Origin: Vescimonas sanitatis
Lineage (GTDB): Bacteria; Bacillota; Clostridia; Oscillospirales; Oscillospiraceae
Assembly (NCBI RefSeq): GCF_049060325.1
Contig: NZ_JBMGPW010000001.1
Location: forward strand, 310,001-374,000
Direction of reading: 5' to 3'
DNA: 64,000 nt
In this document: one piece after another, positions 9,269-16,142 of the stretch
Position numbering within the stretch: position 1 is the stretch's first letter
Layout of the letters: each line of letters begins with the position of its first letter
Position numbers and translations under genes: made by a program
The notes under the pieces: generated by a model
Told to the model about the DNA's origin: nothing
The model's database searches: none
The model's input: the letters and a program-made list of their open reading frames with translations, nothing else

Positions 9269-10285
9269 ATGCCTACTATCATTCGATTTGGCGGCGGCGC
9301 CGGGGACGGCGCGCAGAAGTTGGTGGTGAACGTGGACAGCGGCGCCACGGTGACTGCCAAAAAGGGCAGCGTGGCGGTGAGTGCCGTCAGTGAGAACGGC
9401 CAGGCGGTGCTGGAGCTGGACGAGGCGGGCACCTACACGGTGAGCGCCAGCAAGGATGGCACCACCACGCCGGACGTGAAGACGGCCACGGTGCCGCAGG
9501 AGCTTACCCTCAGCTTCGTGGCGGCGGAGCTGAACACCAACAGCTGGGAGATGATCAAGGCGGTATCGGATGCCGGGCAGGGGGCCAACTACTGGTCCGT
9601 GGGCGACACGAAGGACGTGACGCTCACCGGCAACTGGCAGGACCTCATCATGTCCAATGTGACCGTCAAGGCGTTCATCATCGGCTTTGACCATAACAGC
9701 GCTGTGGAGGGCACCAACCGCATCCACTTCCTTATGGGCAAGATCGGAACCAAGATGGTGGCCTTCTGCGACAACCTGTACGACCACAAGACCAGCGGCG
9801 CGTACTTCACCATGAACACCACGGACACCAACTCCGGCGGCTGGGAGGCCTCCCGAATGCGGAATACGGTGCTGGGCAACAGCAACACGCCGGACAACCC
9901 TCTGCAGGGCAGTCTCATGGCGGTGCTGCCGGAGGACCTGCGGGCGGTGATGAAGCCGGTGACGAAGTGGACGCAGAACAACTCGCCGTTGATGGCGACT
10001 GCCACCACGGATTACACGTTCCTCATGGCGGAGTTTGAGATCTTCGGCGCGCGGACGTATGCCAACAGCGACGAGCAAAGTAAGCAGGCGCAGTACGACT
10101 ACTTCAAGGCGGGCAACCCCAAGGTGTTCTACAAGCACTCGGCGACCACCACGGCGGTCATTGCCTGGCTGCGCTCGCCGAATGCCAGCGGCAGCGCCTA
10201 TTTCTGCTATGTGAACACGTCGGGCGCCGCGAACACCAACTTTGCCAGCTTTTCGCGTGGCGTCGCCCCCGGCTTTTGCGCGTGA
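9269..10285 (+). CDS. DGR target protein, variable tip adhesin (338 aa)
   Basis: The start ATG is at 9269, with AGGAGGGAGA upstream. Residues about 15-90 form an Ig/PEGA-like beta domain with VTASKD-type strands. The C-terminal half resembles the DUF6273/C-type-lectin-like fold used by DGR targets: it has the WEASRMRN segment, WLRSP near residue 300 and GVAPGF at the end. The last 43 codons are the variable repeat copied from the template at 10911-11040. Eight codons differ between template and target: Asn in the template is replaced by Ile, Gly, Ala, Tyr, Tyr, Thr, Phe and Phe. The probable role is binding a changing host-surface receptor. Confidence 0.88.
   Translation: MPTIIRFGGGAGDGAQKLVVNVDSGATVTAKKGSVAVSAVSENGQAVLELDEAGTYTVSASKDGTTTPDVKTATVPQELTLSFVAAELNTNSWEMIKAVSDAGQGANYWSVGDTKDVTLTGNWQDLIMSNVTVKAFIIGFDHNSAVEGTNRIHFLMGKIGTKMVAFCDNLYDHKTSGAYFTMNTTDTNSGGWEASRMRNTVLGNSNTPDNPLQGSLMAVLPEDLRAVMKPVTKWTQNNSPLMATATTDYTFLMAEFEIFGARTYANSDEQSKQAQYDYFKAGNPKVFYKHSATTTAVIAWLRSPNASGSAYFCYVNTSGAANTNFASFSRGVAPGFCA
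10153..10282 (+). repeat. DGR variable repeat (VR) with 3' initiation region
   Basis: It aligns without gaps to the template repeat at 10911-11040, with an offset of 758 bases. From 10153 to 10256 there are 12 differences, and every one is at a position where the template has A. From 10257 on there are one A difference and five non-A differences, as expected for the initiation-of-mutagenic-homing (IMH) segment versus its TR counterpart. The VR ends at the stop codon of the target gene. Confidence 0.93.
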
Positions 10286-10286
10286 T

Positions 10287-10335
10287 CGGGCGAAGCCCGG
10301 CATCAGACAGACTATCCCCCGGCGAAAGCCGGGGG
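10287..10335 (+). other. Two hairpins just after the VR
   Basis: The first hairpin (10287-10299) starts one base after the target stop codon and has a 5-bp stem CGGGC with loop GAA. The second (10316-10335) has a perfect 8-bp GC-rich stem CCCCCGGC and a GAAA loop. In the well-studied Bordetella phage DGR, an 8-bp stem with a GAAA-type loop downstream of the VR increases retrohoming. The second hairpin has exactly that geometry, about 33 bases after the VR. It could also act as an attenuator before the avd gene, whose ribosome site follows directly. Confidence 0.75.
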
Positions 10336-10357
10336 AGCGAAAGGAGAAGTATCCAAA

Positions 10358-10861
10358 ATGAGCGTACCGGCCTATAAGAGACAGAAGCCGGATCCGAACA
10401 ACCCGCGGGATCCGGAGTTCGTGCTGCTGAGCAAGAAGCTGTATGTAGAGGTCATCGACCTGCTCTCGTGCATGAGCGCACGGTACGGCCGGCTGATCGC
10501 CGTACCGACGGCGGAGCTGGCCGGGGAGGTACAGGACTACGCCGTGAAGGCCAACGACGTGTTCCCCAGCGACGGGCAGAAGCTGGCGCTGCGGCGGGAG
10601 TACCTGCTGCGCTGCCACGCTGCGGCCAAGGCGCTGGGCGAGCGCATGGACAAGGTACATGAGGTGCTGCGGTCCAACCCGGAGGGCGCCTTCCGCAACG
10701 GCAAGGGCGTTACGCTGGGCGCCGAGGCGGCGCTGAAGAAGCTGCACCGGATGGAAACGGACGTGGGCGCCGACTGCGTGGCGCTGCGTAAGAAGCTGGA
10801 GGCGGTGGCCGACAGCGACAAGCGCCGGTATCTGGCGCAGGAAAAGAAAAGGAAGTCATAA
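10358..10861 (+). CDS. avd: DGR accessory variability determinant (Avd-like, 167 aa)
   Basis: Avd proteins form small basic pentamers that bind the DGR reverse transcriptase and template RNA and are needed for cDNA synthesis. This protein is basic and almost wholly helical, with about four helices (residues 20-45, 48-65, 75-100 and 125-150), matching the four-helix-bundle fold. It lies between the target and the template repeat, the usual position. It is longer than the classical form of about 125 aa because of extensions at both ends. The start ATG has GAAAGGAG upstream. The identification rests on position and predicted fold rather than on a strong motif. Confidence 0.75.
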   Translation: MSVPAYKRQKPDPNNPRDPEFVLLSKKLYVEVIDLLSCMSARYGRLIAVPTAELAGEVQDYAVKANDVFPSDGQKLALRREYLLRCHAAAKALGERMDKVHEVLRSNPEGAFRNGKGVTLGAEAALKKLHRMETDVGADCVALRKKLEAVADSDKRRYLAQEKKRKS

Positions 10862-10910
10862 GAGTATGGGTGTGTCTCTGAATAAGTGCCCCGTCGTGTT
10901 GAGGGCGGGC

Positions 10911-11040
10911 GGCGGTCAATGCCTGGCTGCGCTCGCCGAATGCCAGCAACAGCAACAATTTCTGCAATGTGAACACGTCGGGCGCCGCGAACAACAACAA
11001 TGCCAGCAATTCGCTTGGCGTGGCCCCCGGATTTCGTGCC
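10911..11040 (+). repeat. DGR template repeat (TR)
   Basis: A non-coding copy of the VR, starting about 50 bases after avd and about 275 bases before the reverse transcriptase. It is rich in AAC/AAT triplets placed exactly at the variable codons of the target frame. The bases before 10911 show no similarity to the target gene, so the 5' limit of the repeat is sharp. The TR is transcribed and copied by the reverse transcriptase with errors at adenines. No open reading frame across it looks protein-like. Confidence 0.93.
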
Positions 11041-11314
11041 CCCTCTACGCTTGGAGGGTGAGCAGGTCGAACAGCAACAGGACCTTGCGCGAAAGGAGAG
11101 GCACTTCCCGCGACGGCGCACGCCGTCCGAAACCGTCTTCCGCACCGCTGCACGGACGCTTGCTGGAACGCCAAGGAACGGCGTTCCGGCACACCCGCCG
11201 GGACTATGGCGGGCGCTTGCATGGCGGAGAATGTGCCTACCTCCGTTTCATGTGCCGCGGGAGAGCAGAGAACACGCCGGGCGGCACGGCCCGACGCTGC
11301 CGGGAGACTACCGT
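11041..11314 (+). other. Spacer between TR and reverse transcriptase
   Basis: No convincing gene is seen here. Directly after the TR a short stem (CCCTC 11041-11045 with GAGGG 11054-11058) can form. In other DGRs the RNA downstream of the TR is part of the functional template RNA that primes cDNA synthesis, so this stretch probably has a structural RNA role rather than a coding one. Confidence 0.5.
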
Positions 11315-12436
11315 ATGACAAGCGCGGAGCGCCGGGAGGGGCGCTATCAACGACGGAAGGCACGGCGGCAGGAGCGCAGGCAGCGGCGCATGGCGGCGCT
11401 GGGCACGATAGAGGACATCGCCCGGTTCGACCGGATGTACCAATGCGGAAAGGACTGCTGCCGGGGCGTGCGGTGGAAAACCAGCATACAGGCCTTTGAG
11501 GCGGAGCTGTTTATGCGGACAGCGCAGAGCTGCCGCCTGGTGGAAGGCGGCGCATGGCACCCGCAGCGGAGGCCGGTACACTTCACCGTGATGGAACGGG
11601 GCAAGGTACGGCCCATCGACGCGCCCCATGTGGACGACAGGCAGGTGCAGAAGGCACACAGCCGGTTTGTCCTCGCGCCGTGCTACGGCCCCGCCATGAT
11701 CTACGACAACGGGGCCAGCCAGCAGGGCAAGGGCCTGGAGTTCGCCTACCGGCGGCTGAAAAGGGCGCTGATGCGGCACTACCGCCGCTATGGCCGGGAG
11801 GGCAGCGTGATCCTGTGCGACCTTAAGGAGTTCTTTCCCTCGGCGCCGCGCCGGGCACTGCTGGACCGCCACCGGCGGTATATGCCGGAGGGGCCCATCC
11901 GGGCACTGGCGGACGAGATGGTGCTGACGGCACCGGAGACTGAGCCGGGCCGGGGTATGCCGCTGGGCATGGAGCAGAGCCAACAGGAGATGGTGGCTCT
12001 GCCGTCGGCGGTGGACAACTGGCTGCGGTGCCAGATGCACATGGAGGCGCAGCACTACATGGACGACTATGTGATCCTGGTACCGCCGGGCGTGGACGCG
12101 GCGGCGGTGCTGGAGGCGTTCATCGCACGGTGCGAGGCGCTGGGGCTGCGTGTAAACCGCAGGAAGTGCCGCTATGCGCCGCTGCGGCGGCCCTTCCGCT
12201 ACTGCAAGACGAAGTTTCGGCTGACGGAAACGGGCCGGGTGGTGACGCACCGCACCGGGGACGCACAGAGGCGCTGCCGGCGGAAAATGCGCCTGCTGGC
12301 CGCCAGGGGCGACTGGGAGGGCGTAAGGGCGCAGATCGTGAGCGCCAAGGGCTACTACAAGAGGCACAACGACAACGGACGCTTGACAGCGCTGCGGGCG
12401 CTGCACAGCGCGCTGCGAAAGGAGAGGGCAGCATGA
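11315..12436 (+). CDS. DGR reverse transcriptase (373 aa)
   Basis: The enzyme copies the TR RNA into adenine-mutated cDNA that replaces the VR. Reverse transcriptase motifs appear in order: a motif-A block DLKEFF at residues 169-174, LGMEQSQ at 217-223, and YMDD at 248-251, followed by GLRVNRRKC. The LGxxxSQ form in place of the QGxxxSP of group II introns and retroviruses is characteristic of DGR enzymes. The N-terminal 40 residues are very basic. The ATG at 11315 is chosen because upstream codons in this frame belong to the TR and spacer; a later Met is possible. The stop overlaps the next start (ATGA). Confidence 0.93.
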   Translation: MTSAERREGRYQRRKARRQERRQRRMAALGTIEDIARFDRMYQCGKDCCRGVRWKTSIQAFEAELFMRTAQSCRLVEGGAWHPQRRPVHFTVMERGKVRPIDAPHVDDRQVQKAHSRFVLAPCYGPAMIYDNGASQQGKGLEFAYRRLKRALMRHYRRYGREGSVILCDLKEFFPSAPRRALLDRHRRYMPEGPIRALADEMVLTAPETEPGRGMPLGMEQSQQEMVALPSAVDNWLRCQMHMEAQHYMDDYVILVPPGVDAAAVLEAFIARCEALGLRVNRRKCRYAPLRRPFRYCKTKFRLTETGRVVTHRTGDAQRRCRRKMRLLAARGDWEGVRAQIVSAKGYYKRHNDNGRLTALRALHSALRKERAA

Positions 12437-12834
12437 GGTATGTATGTCACAGACGGGCGCGGTTCGAGGGCATATCCGGCAGGGTGAACATCCCCTACGG
12501 CGCCGCGCTGGAGAGGCGGGGCGACTTCCTGTACTACCAGGGACGGCAGCTCTGCGCGGCCGGGAGCCAGCGGGCCCATGAGCATTTCAAGCGGGACGAC
12601 GATGGGCAGGGCCTGCGGCGCGGGGCGCTGACGGAGGCCATCTGCAAGACGCTGGAGCGCCGGGGCGCCGGGCACCAGGCCCGATGGGACCGGGTGTGGG
12701 CGGACAAGCTGTGCGGGAAGTACCGGCACCCGGACCACGAGGACCACTTCCTCTGGGGCAACGCCTTCTTTGAGGCACCCATCGCAGATCTGAACTACAT
12801 CGCCGCGCTGGTGGGCGCGGGAAAGGAGCGCTAG
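12433..12834 (+). CDS. Unknown protein coupled to the DGR reverse transcriptase (133 aa)
   Basis: The ATG overlaps the reverse transcriptase stop, so the two genes are probably translated together. The protein is basic in its first half (MRYVCHRRARFEG; many Arg and His) and has a C-terminal half with HPDHEDHFLWGNAFFEAP. I do not recognise a family. Possible roles are a second DGR accessory protein or an ordinary tail-module protein. It is worth attention because the tightest coupling in the cassette is with this gene. Confidence 0.6.
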   Translation: MRYVCHRRARFEGISGRVNIPYGAALERRGDFLYYQGRQLCAAGSQRAHEHFKRDDDGQGLRRGALTEAICKTLERRGAGHQARWDRVWADKLCGKYRHPDHEDHFLWGNAFFEAPIADLNYIAALVGAGKER

Positions 12835-12837
12835 ACC

Positions 12838-13485
12838 ATGTATGTATTCAAAAGGGACGGCCAGGAGGTGGCCGCGCAGGAATGGCCGGTATGGGTACAG
12901 CTGCAGGAAAACGGCTGCTACGGCCTCTGTAATGCCGCTGACGCGCAAGGCGTCGTGCTGGGCGGGGTGGTATACTCCCTGAGCAACCGGACGCCCATGG
13001 AGGGCACGGAGGAGGTCGCGGCGGAAGTCGTGGAGAGTGTGCCGTACCTGCGGGAGAAGGTGGACGCGCTGGAGAGCCGGCTGGCCGTGCAGACGGCGGC
13101 CACAGAGGTGGCCTTTGTGACGCTGGCGGAGGCGGGGACCATCGACGCCGTGACGGCGGGAGAACACCGGACGATGTTCGCCGCGTGGACCGCAGGCGTG
13201 GCCTATACGGTGGGCCAGCTCCGCAACTACGGAGAGAAGCTGTACCGCTGCGTACAGGCCCACACGTCCCAGACCGGCTGGGAGCCGGACAAGGCAGCGT
13301 CCCTGTGGGCGGTGGCGGCGGATCCAGCGGAGGCATGGCCGGCGTGGAGCCAGCCCACGGGCGCGCACGATGCCTACAGCGCCGGGGACAGAGTGAGCCA
13401 CAACGGCAAGCACTGGACCAGCGACGCGGCCAACAACGTGTGGGAGCCTGGCGTGTACGGCTGGACGGAGAACGCCGATGGGTGA
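12838..13485 (+). CDS. Tail protein with two carbohydrate-binding modules (215 aa)
   Basis: Residues 1-50 form a beta-rich start, residues 55-85 a short coiled coil, and the rest contains two modules of the CBM5/12 chitin-binding type. The first (about 115-160) has W-x-x-G-V-x-Y, YGEKLYRC, HTSQTGWEP and LW. The second (about 175-212) has YSAGDRVSHNGKHW and NNVWEPGVYGW. Such modules are frequent in phage tail and baseplate proteins of Clostridia, where they may hold cell-wall sugars. It is three bases after the previous gene and overlaps the next one. Confidence 0.7.
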   Translation: MYVFKRDGQEVAAQEWPVWVQLQENGCYGLCNAADAQGVVLGGVVYSLSNRTPMEGTEEVAAEVVESVPYLREKVDALESRLAVQTAATEVAFVTLAEAGTIDAVTAGEHRTMFAAWTAGVAYTVGQLRNYGEKLYRCVQAHTSQTGWEPDKAASLWAVAADPAEAWPAWSQPTGAHDAYSAGDRVSHNGKHWTSDAANNVWEPGVYGWTENADG

Positions 13486-13621
13486 GCTGGAGGTCATTGA
13501 GGCGCTGTGCTGCCTGGTGGAACGCGCCGTGGCCGTGATACGAGATGAACAGACGAAGGAAGCGCTGCTGCGGGAGCTGGACGCTGCCACAGGGGCGGAG
13601 GACATGACGAAAGCGCCCTGA
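13478..13621 (+). CDS. Small phage protein (47 aa)
   Basis: The ATG at 13478 lies inside the end of the carbohydrate-binding protein gene (8-bp overlap), so it is likely translationally coupled. The product begins MGELEVIEALCC and is a single amphipathic helical segment with many Leu, Glu and Arg. Short proteins like this are commonly found before the holin gene in Clostridia prophages. The function is unknown. Confidence 0.5.
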   Translation: MGELEVIEALCCLVERAVAVIRDEQTKEALLRELDAATGAEDMTKAP

Positions 13622-13644
13622 CCGGGCGCGGAAAGGAGCGAGAC

Positions 13645-14127
13645 ATGAAAGAGACTATGAACCCTATTGCTGCGGTGACGGCCGCCGCGCTGGGCGTGCT
13701 GAGCGCCTATATGGTGCAGCTTTTTATCCCCCTGATCGTGCTGGTGATCGCCATGGTGGTGGACTACGGCACGGGGATGGCCAAGGCGTGGTCTGCCGGT
13801 GAGCTGTGCAGCCGGACGGGCATCAAAGGCATCATCAAGAAGGTGGGCTATCTTGTGATCGTGCTGGTGGCGATGGGCGCGGACTATCTGCTGCGCTACG
13901 GCATGGAGCAGGTGGGCATCCACATCAACGTGGATTTCCTCATCGCAGCTATTGTGATCGCATGGCTGATCATTAACGAATTGATCTCCATTCTCGAGAA
14001 CGTGGCGGCCATCGGCGCGCCGGTGCCGAAGTTCCTGGTGACGCTCATTAAAAAGCTGAAGAACGTTACCGAGAGCCACGCGGAGACTGTGGCGGCGGAC
14101 ACGGAGGGCGCGAACGATGAAAATTAA
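13645..14127 (+). CDS. Phage holin, phi29/toxin-secretion type (160 aa)
   Basis: The protein makes lesions in the cell membrane at lysis. Hydrophobic segments lie at about residues 8-40, 70-90 and 97-118. The motif V-D-Y-G-T-G-M following the first segment is typical of the phage_holin_4 (toxin secretion/phage lysis) family. The C-terminal 35 residues are hydrophilic and acidic. The ribosome site GAAAGGAG is strong. The gene overlaps the amidase gene by 11 bases, a normal holin-endolysin pair. Confidence 0.88.
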   Translation: MKETMNPIAAVTAAALGVLSAYMVQLFIPLIVLVIAMVVDYGTGMAKAWSAGELCSRTGIKGIIKKVGYLVIVLVAMGADYLLRYGMEQVGIHINVDFLIAAIVIAWLIINELISILENVAAIGAPVPKFLVTLIKKLKNVTESHAETVAADTEGANDEN

Positions 14128-14800
14128 CGAGGTGGACTACAAGTGGAACGGCTCACTGATGAAGCGGGCCGCCACCACGCGGATCATCCTGCACCACGCA
14201 GCGGCTAAAATCTGCACGGCGCAGCAGATCCACAGCTGGCACCTGGCCAACGGCTGGGTGGGCATCGGGTACCACTTCTTTGTCCGCAAGGACGGCTCCG
14301 TCTACCGGGGCCGTCCGGAGGACACGGTGGGCGCCCACGCCGGCAACAACAACTACGACAGCATCGGCGTGTGCTTCGAGGGCAACTACATGACGGAGAC
14401 CGCCATGCCGGAGGCCCAGCGGGCAGCGGGCGCGGAGCTGGTGGCCTATCTGAAGCAGAAGTACGGCATCACGAAGGTGCAGAAGCACCGGGACGTGAAC
14501 GCCACCGGGTGCCCCGGCGACAACTTCCCCTTCGAGGCCATCGCCTACGGTACGCCGGAGGAGCCCTGCGTGAATATCACGCTGGCGCTGTATATGCTGG
14601 CCAAGGGCAGCAAGAGCCAGCAGGTGAAGCTGCTGCAGCGGACGCTGATCGGCTGGGGCTACAGCGTGGGCGTATACGGCGCGGACGGTGATTTCGGCGC
14701 GGCCACGGAGAAGGCGGTCAAGAAGTTCCAGACAGCCAACAAGCTGGCCGTTGACGGCATCGTGGGCAAGGACACATGGACGGCCCTGCTGAGGACGTAA
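14117..14800 (+). CDS. Endolysin: N-acetylmuramoyl-L-alanine amidase with peptidoglycan-binding domain (227 aa)
   Basis: It cleaves the amide bond between N-acetylmuramic acid and the stem peptide at host lysis. Residues 15-150 are an amidase_2 domain with the zinc ligands visible as HH in RIILHH, H in KHRDV, and C in TGCPGD. Residues 160-226 are a peptidoglycan-binding_1 domain (VKLLQRTLIGWGY, then GDFGAATEKAVKKFQ and VDGIVGKDTW). There is no signal peptide, so export depends on the overlapping holin. Confidence 0.93.
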   Translation: MKINEVDYKWNGSLMKRAATTRIILHHAAAKICTAQQIHSWHLANGWVGIGYHFFVRKDGSVYRGRPEDTVGAHAGNNNYDSIGVCFEGNYMTETAMPEAQRAAGAELVAYLKQKYGITKVQKHRDVNATGCPGDNFPFEAIAYGTPEEPCVNITLALYMLAKGSKSQQVKLLQRTLIGWGYSVGVYGADGDFGAATEKAVKKFQTANKLAVDGIVGKDTWTALLRT

Positions 14801-14813
14801 GGAGGTAAGGGAT

Positions 14814-16127
14814 ATGGCAAGGTACAACGGAAACATCATCCAGACCACCAATAGGAACAAGAATAACAAGACCACCGGTACCGGGAACAACCTGGGAGGC
14901 ACCAAAGCCGGGGGCAGTATCAACGGCGCGCTGACCGGCGCTGTCTCCGGCAGCGTGGGCACCGGGATCAAGGGCGGATCCTCCAGCGGGGGCAAGGGAG
15001 CGGTCTCTGCGCCTCCGGGCTATAAGACCGTACAGGTGGGGCGTCTTACCGGCGTAGCGAAGGATACGAGCTCCTCCGGCGGCACTACCAAAAGCAGCGG
15101 CAGCAGCGGTTCCGGCGGGAGCCTTGCCGGCGGCGTGGCCGGGGCCATCGCCGGTGCGGTGAAGGATGCTGCTAAGAACGTGGCGCAGGGCAGCTACTCC
15201 GGCGGGAGCTACGGTGGAAGCTACGGCAGTTCCAGCGGCTCCTCCGGCAGCGGCTACAACAACGGCGGCCTGAGCGCTGACCAGGTCCGGCAGATGCAGG
15301 AATACTACGGAACCACCGCGGACGGCCTGTGGGGCGCGAATTCCAAGGCGGCAGCGGGCGGCATGAGCGCCGCCGAGGCGTGGAACGCCTACCGGGAGGC
15401 ACTGGCGCAGGACGAGCTGAACGGCGATATGTCGTGGGAGAACTTCCTGGACCGCATGGGCGGCACCGACTATGAGCGGCGGCTCCGCGATGCCGTCAAC
15501 GCGCAGGTGCAGCAGGCCGTAAACGACTACAACCGCCAGATCGAGCAGGCGGGCACCAGTCATGAGGAAGCGGCGCGCCGGGCGTACATCAACAAAATGC
15601 TGTCCCAGCGGAACATGGAACAGGAGCTGGCGGCAAGCGGCGTGTACGGCGGCATGGCGGACAGCCAGCGGATCGCGGCGGAGGCCGACTATCAGAACGA
15701 CCTCACCGACCTTGAGACACAGTACAACGACACGATGGCGCAGCTGCGGCAGGCCATCACGGCAGCCCGGCTGTCCGGCGACGCGCAGATCGCGGAGCAG
15801 ATGGCAAACTACCTCAGCCAGGTACAGAGCGAGTACCGGAGCTATCTGCAGGAGCGCATGGCTGCCCGCCAGCAGTCCGCCGGCGGCACCGCGAGCTATC
15901 AGTCCTACGGCGGAGGCGGGGTGGCCACGCAGGAGCAGGGCAGCGCCGCAGGGGCCGGCACCGGCCTCGGCAATTACAACGCCGTGAAGAATAACATCAT
16001 GCTGTACGCCTCCCGCGGTATGACCGGCGTGGCCAACCGCCTTATCCAGCAGGCGTGGGGGCAGCTGAGCACGGCACAGCAGAACGACCTCGCGGCGACC
16101 ATGAGGCAGAACGGCTGGACAAGCTGA
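14814..16127 (+). CDS. Internal virion-type protein, Gly/Ser-rich (437 aa)
   Basis: The start ATG follows AAGGAGGTAAGG. Residues 1-160 are low-complexity Gly, Ser, Thr and Lys with no hydrophobic core. Then comes a segment (about 165-185) resembling half of a peptidoglycan-binding motif (YYGTTADGLWG), and a long helical region (about 195-350) rich in Ala, Gln, Glu and Tyr. In short-tailed phages the genes before a very large polyvalent protein often encode internal ejection proteins. That role is inferred. Confidence 0.55.
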   Translation: MARYNGNIIQTTNRNKNNKTTGTGNNLGGTKAGGSINGALTGAVSGSVGTGIKGGSSSGGKGAVSAPPGYKTVQVGRLTGVAKDTSSSGGTTKSSGSSGSGGSLAGGVAGAIAGAVKDAAKNVAQGSYSGGSYGGSYGSSSGSSGSGYNNGGLSADQVRQMQEYYGTTADGLWGANSKAAAGGMSAAEAWNAYREALAQDELNGDMSWENFLDRMGGTDYERRLRDAVNAQVQQAVNDYNRQIEQAGTSHEEAARRAYINKMLSQRNMEQELAASGVYGGMADSQRIAAEADYQNDLTDLETQYNDTMAQLRQAITAARLSGDAQIAEQMANYLSQVQSEYRSYLQERMAARQQSAGGTASYQSYGGGGVATQEQGSAAGAGTGLGNYNAVKNNIMLYASRGMTGVANRLIQQAWGQLSTAQQNDLAATMRQNGWTS

Positions 16128-16142
16128 CAGGAGGGCTCTATC

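Noticed and set aside
11000..11314. N-terminal extension of the reverse transcriptase frame
   Set aside because: The first 105 codons would lie in the TR and spacer and do not resemble reverse transcriptase sequence. The ATG at 11315 fits the family better.
10866..11318. A 150-codon frame covering the template repeat
   Set aside because: It reads the TR in a frame different from the target gene, is low complexity (poly-Gln from the AAC repeats) and lacks a ribosome site. The TR is non-coding.
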